NCBI GenBank assembly: GCA_040756905.1
Contig: JBFLYD010000019.1
Span: 1-52,359 of the forward strand
Origin: Acidobacteriota bacterium
Lineage (GTDB): Bacteria; Acidobacteriota; Aminicenantia; JBFLYD01
Direction of reading: 5' to 3'
Length of the DNA stretch: 52,359 nt
Below are positions 48,757-52,359 of this stretch, piece by piece; within the stretch, counting starts at the first letter, position 1; every line of letters begins with the position of its first letter. The position numbers and the translations under genes are program-made. The notes below the pieces were generated by a model. That model saw only the letters and a list, made by a program, of their open reading frames with translations. It did not search any database and had not been told where the DNA came from.

Positions 48757-49572
48757 TCATCTTTTATTAATTGCTTTTTTAAGCTCCCTTGCAACATCCT
48801 CATCTGTTAACTGCAAATACCTTTGAGTAGTGGATAAAGAGACATGACCTAATATCTTCCTTACGGCTTCAAGATTGACCCCTTTTTTAAGATATAGAGT
48901 GGCTGAGGTATGTCTTAGTGTATGAGGTGAAACATTTTTGTTTATCTTGGCTTTTTTTGCTATCCTGGAAATAATATATCCTGCTTCTCTTGAGCTAAGA
49001 GGAAAAAGATTATCTTCTGGGGATTTATCTTTAATATAATCTGCTAACCTTTCCAGAAGCTCATCTGACACTATAGGGACCCTTCTGTCCTTTTTCCCTT
49101 TTCCTTGATTGATTCTAAGGTAAAACTCTGAGCCTTCCTCTTCAATATCTTTAACTTTTAAATTCAAAGCTTCAGAAATCCTTAATCCTGCAGTCAATAA
49201 AAGTTTGATGAAAAGTCTGTCTCTTTCTGGATTCCTTGTCTTTAAAGAGGCAGATAAAAGAGCTGAAGCCTCTGATTCTGAAAGAACCTGAGGAAGTTTC
49301 AATTCGGCTTTAACTTTAGGTAATTCAATATGGATTCCTTTCCATTTAAGATATACTGAAAAAGATGTCAGTTTCCTCTGCTTGGTTCTATTGGTCCATC
49401 CTTTTCCATTCATTGAAGATAGCCATCTCTCAATTGATTCTCTCTCTATTCTTTTGGTGAAAGAAAAGAATTGTTTTAAATCATTAGTGAAAGCTCTGAT
49501 TGTATGTTCTGATAATCCCCTTCCCTCAAGAAATTGCCTGAATTCTTCTATTTCTTTGTTTATGTTTTTCAT
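48757..49572 (-). CDS. XerC/D-like tyrosine recombinase
   Basis: The ATG at 49572 follows AAGGTGG; a GTG nine bases upstream lies in that site. The 271-residue protein has the core-binding SAM-like domain (IEEFRQFLEGRGLSEHTIRAFTNDLKQFFSF) and the catalytic residues Arg131 (TAGLRISEAL), Lys158-160 (GKGKKDRRVP), His217 and Arg220 (SPHTLRHTSATL), His243 (LGHVSLSTT) and Tyr252 (QRYLQL). Size and motifs fit Xer/XerA enzymes, which resolve chromosome dimers; short integrases of mobile elements look alike. A perfect palindrome with Xer-site geometry lies just upstream, and a toxin module just downstream. Confidence 0.9.
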   Translation of the reverse strand: MKNINKEIEEFRQFLEGRGLSEHTIRAFTNDLKQFFSFTKRIERESIERWLSSMNGKGWTNRTKQRKLTSFSVYLKWKGIHIELPKVKAELKLPQVLSESEASALLSASLKTRNPERDRLFIKLLLTAGLRISEALNLKVKDIEEEGSEFYLRINQGKGKKDRRVPIVSDELLERLADYIKDKSPEDNLFPLSSREAGYIISRIAKKAKINKNVSPHTLRHTSATLYLKKGVNLEAVRKILGHVSLSTTQRYLQLTDEDVARELKKAINKR

Positions 49573-49588
49573 TAAATCCACCTTTTTA

Positions 49589-49616
49589 TATTCTTATATT
49601 GTTCCATATAAGAATA
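49589..49616. promoter_or_regulatory. perfect 11-6-11 palindrome before the recombinase (dif-like or operator)
   Basis: TATTCTTATAT (49589-49599), spacer TGTTCC, then ATATAAGAATA (49606-49616): exact inverted arms of 11 bases with a six-base centre, the geometry of Xer recombination sites. A third partial arm, TATAAGAAT, occurs at 49642-49650. The palindrome also lies between a TTGACA (complement 49619-49624) and the start codon, where a repressor could act. The arms do not match the usual dif consensus. Confidence 0.55.
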
Positions 49617-50080
49617 AATGTCAAGTAAAAATATCTGACACTATAAGAATGGAAATCAAGAAATAGCTTGATTCACAGGTAAAGGGAATATATGGGTTGA
49701 CTCAAAATCTCTCGTCCTGGTGCAAATCAGAAGGCTTATTTAGTCTGTTTTAACTGATTCAAGCTAAATATATACCCAGGGTAGGGATTCAGGAGACCAT
49801 AGGGAAGAGAACCCATAATATATGTTAACTCCCTAACAATAGGACAATAGCTCCCTGGATTAATATATAGATTTTGATTTTCTTTTTGCTAAATTTAGCG
49901 AATTTTGATTATTTAAATTTAGATAGAATATTCAAGCTCAAAGATAAAAGAAATATCCACAATGCTTTATATAAAATCTATTGATTTTATTAAATCTTCT
50001 GATAATTCAATAATTAATTTAACCTAAGTAAGGGAAAAGGGAAAAGATATATAAAAGAGAAACATTAACATTAATATAGA
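49617..50080. other. gene-free stretch upstream of the recombinase
   Basis: No coding frame. Contains the -35-like TTGACA of the recombinase, the half-site at 49642-49650, and an inverted CCAGGG/CCCTGG pair near 49777-49857 that could fold a small RNA. I recognise no known RNA family. Confidence 0.45.
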
Positions 50081-50533
50081 TTATCTTTTCTTTTTATTTT
50101 TAAAGTATTTATTATAAAAAATGCTCTCCAATTCCTTTAACCTTCGCTCATAATATTTCTCTGCTTCCCTTATGATACTTTCGTTCTCCTCCTCTAATTC
50201 CCCCCATTCCCATTTATCCTCAAATGGATTGTATCTTAATATAGAATCTTTAGGAGCAGTCTCCCATCTATCTTCAAAAGCATTGTATTTAACCTTTCCG
50301 TCTTTTTCTTTCCATTCCCATTTATTCTTAAAGGGATTGTATGAAGTTATACTATCAGGCTTCTCGTAGCTCCATGTCCCTTCAAAAGCATTATATCTTA
50401 AGATTGCATTCTTTGTGGTGGTTTCCCATTTCCCTGTGAATGGATTGTATTTCTTTTCAGCATAAAGGTCTTGGGTGAAAAATACTACAAAAATTAAAAA
50501 ACAAATGGCTAAAAATATCATAAATTTTTTCAT
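50081..50533 (-). CDS. exported protein with five exact 18-residue YNxF...W repeats
   Basis: A signal peptide (MIFLAICFLIFVVFFTQDLYA) is followed by five tandem units, each beginning with YN(P/A)F and a Trp: YNPFTGKWE, YNAFEGTWS, YNPFKNKWEW, YNAFEDRWE, YNPFEDKWEW. The first Tyr recurs every 18 residues without a single insertion (29, 47, 65, 83, 101). A charged coiled-coil-like tail (EEENESIIREAEKYYERRLKEL) and a Lys-rich end follow. The repeats recall WG/KWG-type short beta repeats but I cannot name the family. The second of two adjacent Met codons is used because AGGAG sits five bases before it. Confidence 0.75.
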   Translation of the reverse strand: MKKFMIFLAICFLIFVVFFTQDLYAEKKYNPFTGKWETTTKNAILRYNAFEGTWSYEKPDSITSYNPFKNKWEWKEKDGKVKYNAFEDRWETAPKDSILRYNPFEDKWEWGELEEENESIIREAEKYYERRLKELESIFYNKYFKNKKKR

Positions 50534-50874
50534 CATATCTCCTATTTATATTCTTTACTATCTGATGTCAAGTAAAATGGTCAGAATAGCATCAAAAAAC
50601 TTACCAGTATGGGGGTAGGTTGCGGTTTAGGAATGGGTATATCCCCTTTACTGCCCTCATAAGTATTTTACAAAACAAGACAATATGTTGCTGGTAGAAT
50701 AAGGCGAAGAAAAAATGCGAGTAAAATGAGGAAGATAAATTTATAACTGGAAAAAGTCTGGGACAAATCTAATAAAACACTTATCCTCTTTTCTGGAAAA
50801 ATCTTTGTATTCTTAGTTTATCTTTTTATAAGAATTAAAAATTTGCTTGTAATTTTTATGAGATAGATTCTAAT
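50534..50874. other. gene-free stretch before the lipoprotein gene
   Basis: No coding frame. It contains TGTCAAGTAAAA (50572 region), also found upstream of the recombinase, giving the same TTGACA -35 sequence on the reverse strand for the repeat protein. CTCATAAGTATTTTA (50659 region) recurs near 51698. Confidence 0.4.
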
Positions 50875-50903
50875 TTGAAAATTTAAGATAGGTTTTATAA
50901 AAT
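50875..50903 (+). promoter_or_regulatory. sigma-70-type promoter of the lipoprotein gene
   Basis: TTGAAA and TAAAAT, each five of six to consensus, lie exactly 17 bases apart. Transcription would begin near 50910, followed by GAGGA and the ATG at 50922. Confidence 0.65.
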
Positions 50904-50921
50904 CTAAAATATGAGGACAAG

Positions 50922-51350
50922 ATGAGAGTGAAATTCTTTCAGTTAGCTTTTTTGATTCTCATTTTTTTAATTTTTGGGAACTGTGTAAGAGCAAGGGTTG
51001 CTACTTACCCCGGATTTAAATATACTCCAACCCTTCCCGAAGAGGTCAATGTTTATTATTTTCCGCCACAAATGCCATTTATAATTATCGGGGAGGTAGT
51101 AGCTGAGGGAGCACCTGCTGCGTCTTGGGGAAGAGTTGAAAACATAATGAAACAGAAAGTCGCATCTATAGGTGGGGATGCTATTATTCTTATTGAAAGA
51201 AGGGAGACATTTGCTGGAACATATACCACACCTTCAAGTGGAAATGCCTTTGTATATGGAAATCAAATTTATTATACCTATCAACCAGGGACTACTATGG
51301 CGATGCGAAGGAAACATGTAATTGGCTTAGTAATAAAATGGAAGGGTTAG
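50922..51350 (+). CDS. small lipoprotein of unknown function
   Basis: A lipoprotein signal with lipobox IFGNC (Cys21) leads a 121-residue mature protein. Its body (YYFPPQMPFIIIGEVVAEGAP; ENIMKQKVASIGGDAIILIERRE) has the pattern of small YbjQ- or DUF4156-like envelope lipoproteins, in which GEV and GA(D/N)A mark conserved strands. A Gly/Thr/Tyr-rich loop (YTTPSSGNAFVYGNQIYYTYQPGT) precedes the last strand. It is monocistronic, with its own promoter, and abuts an IS91 remnant. Confidence 0.75.
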   Translation: MRVKFFQLAFLILIFLIFGNCVRARVATYPGFKYTPTLPEEVNVYYFPPQMPFIIIGEVVAEGAPAASWGRVENIMKQKVASIGGDAIILIERRETFAGTYTTPSSGNAFVYGNQIYYTYQPGTTMAMRRKHVIGLVIKWKG

Positions 51351-51355
51351 CCTCC

Positions 51356-51625
51356 TCAAGAAAAACTCAAAGAGTTAGAAAGAAAGTTGAAATGAAGATG
51401 TGGATAAAAATTTATTCGCTCTCCAAAGGTCTTGATAACTACAATCATTCCAGGGATAAGCTCTTTGCCTGTTATTGCTCTGAAATATTTTAAAAGTGCT
51501 CTCACACCACAACGGCAGAGTGCACCTTGAAGCTTCCTCTTGTATTTTTGAAAAATTAACCTTAAGTGCCTATAGATTGTATACGCTTTCATAAGTTCTT
51601 TATGTATTGTTTTCTTATATTTCAA
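51356..51625 (-). pseudogene. IS91-family (Y2) transposase remnant
   Basis: The 89-residue frame keeps ALLKYFRAITGKELIPGMIV and the line that follows, VIKTFGERINFYPHLHFNF. This is the part of IS91-type transposases just before and including the HPHLH metal-binding signature (here YPHLH). The N-terminal zinc finger is missing and the catalytic Tyr region after it is lost, the frame running into LSNSLSFS and a stop. It is a degraded fragment. Confidence 0.7.
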
Positions 51626-51800
51626 GATTTAAAACTTCTCTCTATGTATGATGTATATATATATCATTGGGAAGGGGTTAATCTGTCTTGTTTTCTCATA
51701 AGTATTTTAAGAATATATATTTATTAAATTTCAATAAAGGTTTCCCCTGAATTGTCTACCCAGACTCGCCTTCTCATCTTTCCAATATAAAAAAACTATT

Positions 51801-52238
51801 CTAAACAAATAATTCAGGATATTTTCTTTTAACTGAATAAATTGTCTTTTCAGAAATACCCGATAAATTTGCTATTTCCCTTATATTTAATTGGTCATTT
51901 TTCACTTTAAGATATTGATTCCAGATTAATGATAATTTTTGTGAGATTGACAGATTCTTATCATAAATAATTTTTATGGGTATTTCAAAAGGGATATCTT
52001 CTCTATTTCCAGGTATTTTTATTTTAAATGTAAATTTTTGTGAAATGACTAGTCTAAATGTCTGGATTTCTTTCCTATAATTTCGTTTAAAATGACCATT
52101 GACTTCATCGAAAATCAGCTCTATTCCTTCATAAGGTATTTTTGTTTCTTCATATTCTTTTTGATATTTACAATTTACTAAACCTTCTTTCTCGAGTATT
52201 TTTTTTGAATAAAAAAAGGATGATCTCTTTAAATGCAT
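51801..52238 (-). CDS. protein with C-terminal helix-turn-helix, probably 5'-truncated by an IS
   Basis: The last 30 residues (LNIREIANLSGISEKTIYSVKRKYPELF) form a helix-turn-helix. The N-terminal part (FFYSKKILEKEGLVNCKYQKEYEETKI) looks like the second half of a winged helix. No family is recognised. The ATG at 52236-52238 lies where IS21-like terminal repeats end, so the original start was probably upstream and was cut off; the present start codon would come from the IS. It may be a regulator or a transposase-associated DNA-binding fragment. Confidence 0.5.
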   Translation of the reverse strand: MHLKRSSFFYSKKILEKEGLVNCKYQKEYEETKIPYEGIELIFDEVNGHFKRNYRKEIQTFRLVISQKFTFKIKIPGNREDIPFEIPIKIIYDKNLSISQKLSLIWNQYLKVKNDQLNIREIANLSGISEKTIYSVKRKYPELFV

Positions 52239-52359
52239 ATTCCGATGAATCTGGCCACTGATTCTGATTGAAACCGGCCACCTGTCGGAGCGAAGTGACG
52301 CTGAATTTTCATTATACCTCAGAGTGGCTGGATTGAGTCAAGGATGACTTTCTTTTCCT
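52239..52359. mobile_element. end of an IS21-like element running off the window
   Basis: Two direct units, ATTCCGATGAATCTGGCCAC (52239-52258) and ATTCTGATTGAAACCGGCCAC-like (52261-52281), carry the GGCCAC repeats typical of IS21-family ends. Beyond them GTCGGAGCGAAGTGACGC runs to the window edge without a coding frame. Sequence composition differs from the AT-rich flank. Only this end is visible, so the family call is from memory of such repeats. Confidence 0.5.

Noticed and set aside
47431-49572. integrative element bounded by tRNA-Phe and the recombinase
   Set aside because: No repeat of the tRNA 3' end was found within the window and the recombinase is Xer-sized without an arm-binding domain, so element limits cannot be supported.
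50081-50533. 54-bp tandem repeats as a CRISPR array
   Set aside because: The repeats are in frame, contiguous without spacers, and encode a regular protein repeat. No CRISPR array or cas gene was found in the window.

Overview
The window looks like a chromosomal segment of a low-GC, diderm bacterium of the Acidobacteriota, most likely a Candidatus Aminicenantes-type lineage. This is inference from gene content: a VWFA-related 'acidobacterial' protein, a GWxTD-domain protein, an Oar-like TonB-dependent receptor with an N-terminal carboxypeptidase-regulatory domain, sulfatase-TPR fusions, and an LtaS-type enzyme beside a periplasmic glycoside hydrolase. Base composition is a mosaic. Hand-counted 60-base lines give about 23-33% GC in topA, the NHL gene and similar genes, but about 45-55% in the TonB receptor, the transposase and part of the 1214-residue protein.

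Layout. 1-2.5 kb is a gene graveyard: a truncated VWFA paralogue, a redoxin gene cut by an in-frame TGA, and a C-terminal-like remnant. An intact exported protein follows. 2.5-7.9 kb is a forward run of exported proteins (VWFA, GWxTD+TPR, carboxypeptidase-regulatory+TPR). 7.9-13.3 kb holds, on the reverse strand, a membrane-anchored sulfatase-superfamily/TPR protein and a TonB-dependent receptor with a clear terminator. 13.6-22.3 kb holds an M49-like peptidase, topA, a kelch propeller and a 1214-residue propeller/LolA-like/double-HExxH protein. 22.5-28.3 kb has a PaaX-type regulator, a GNAT-YoaP protein, an orphan, dprA, pgeF and a merA remnant. 28.6-31.8 kb has a small-membrane-protein/redoxin/NHL operon whose upstream side was hit by an IS256-family element with an 8-bp target duplication. 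32.1-39.5 kb has a UvrD helicase-nuclease coupled to an FtsB/DivIC protein, an LtaS-like transferase and a GH63/MGH1-like glycosidase. 39.6-43.3 kb has galU-archease-rtcB converging on an archaeal-type asparagine synthetase (AsnRS-like). 43.5-47.4 kb is an ECF sigma/anti-sigma/YbjQ/micro-protein/hydrolase cluster. 47.4-52.4 kb is accessory: tRNA-Phe, a three-gene RelE-type module, a Xer-like recombinase with a perfect 11-6-11 palindrome upstream, a protein with five exact 18-residue repeats, a lipoprotein, an IS91 transposase remnant and an IS21-like end.

Candidates for something new: the double-metallopeptidase propeller protein with its coupled kelch partner; the tripartite RelE module with two unrecognised partners; the 18-residue repeat protein; and small palindromic mobile elements that have supplied a promoter and start codon (pgeF) or a stop codon (topA) to neighbouring genes. 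No CRISPR array or rRNA was seen.
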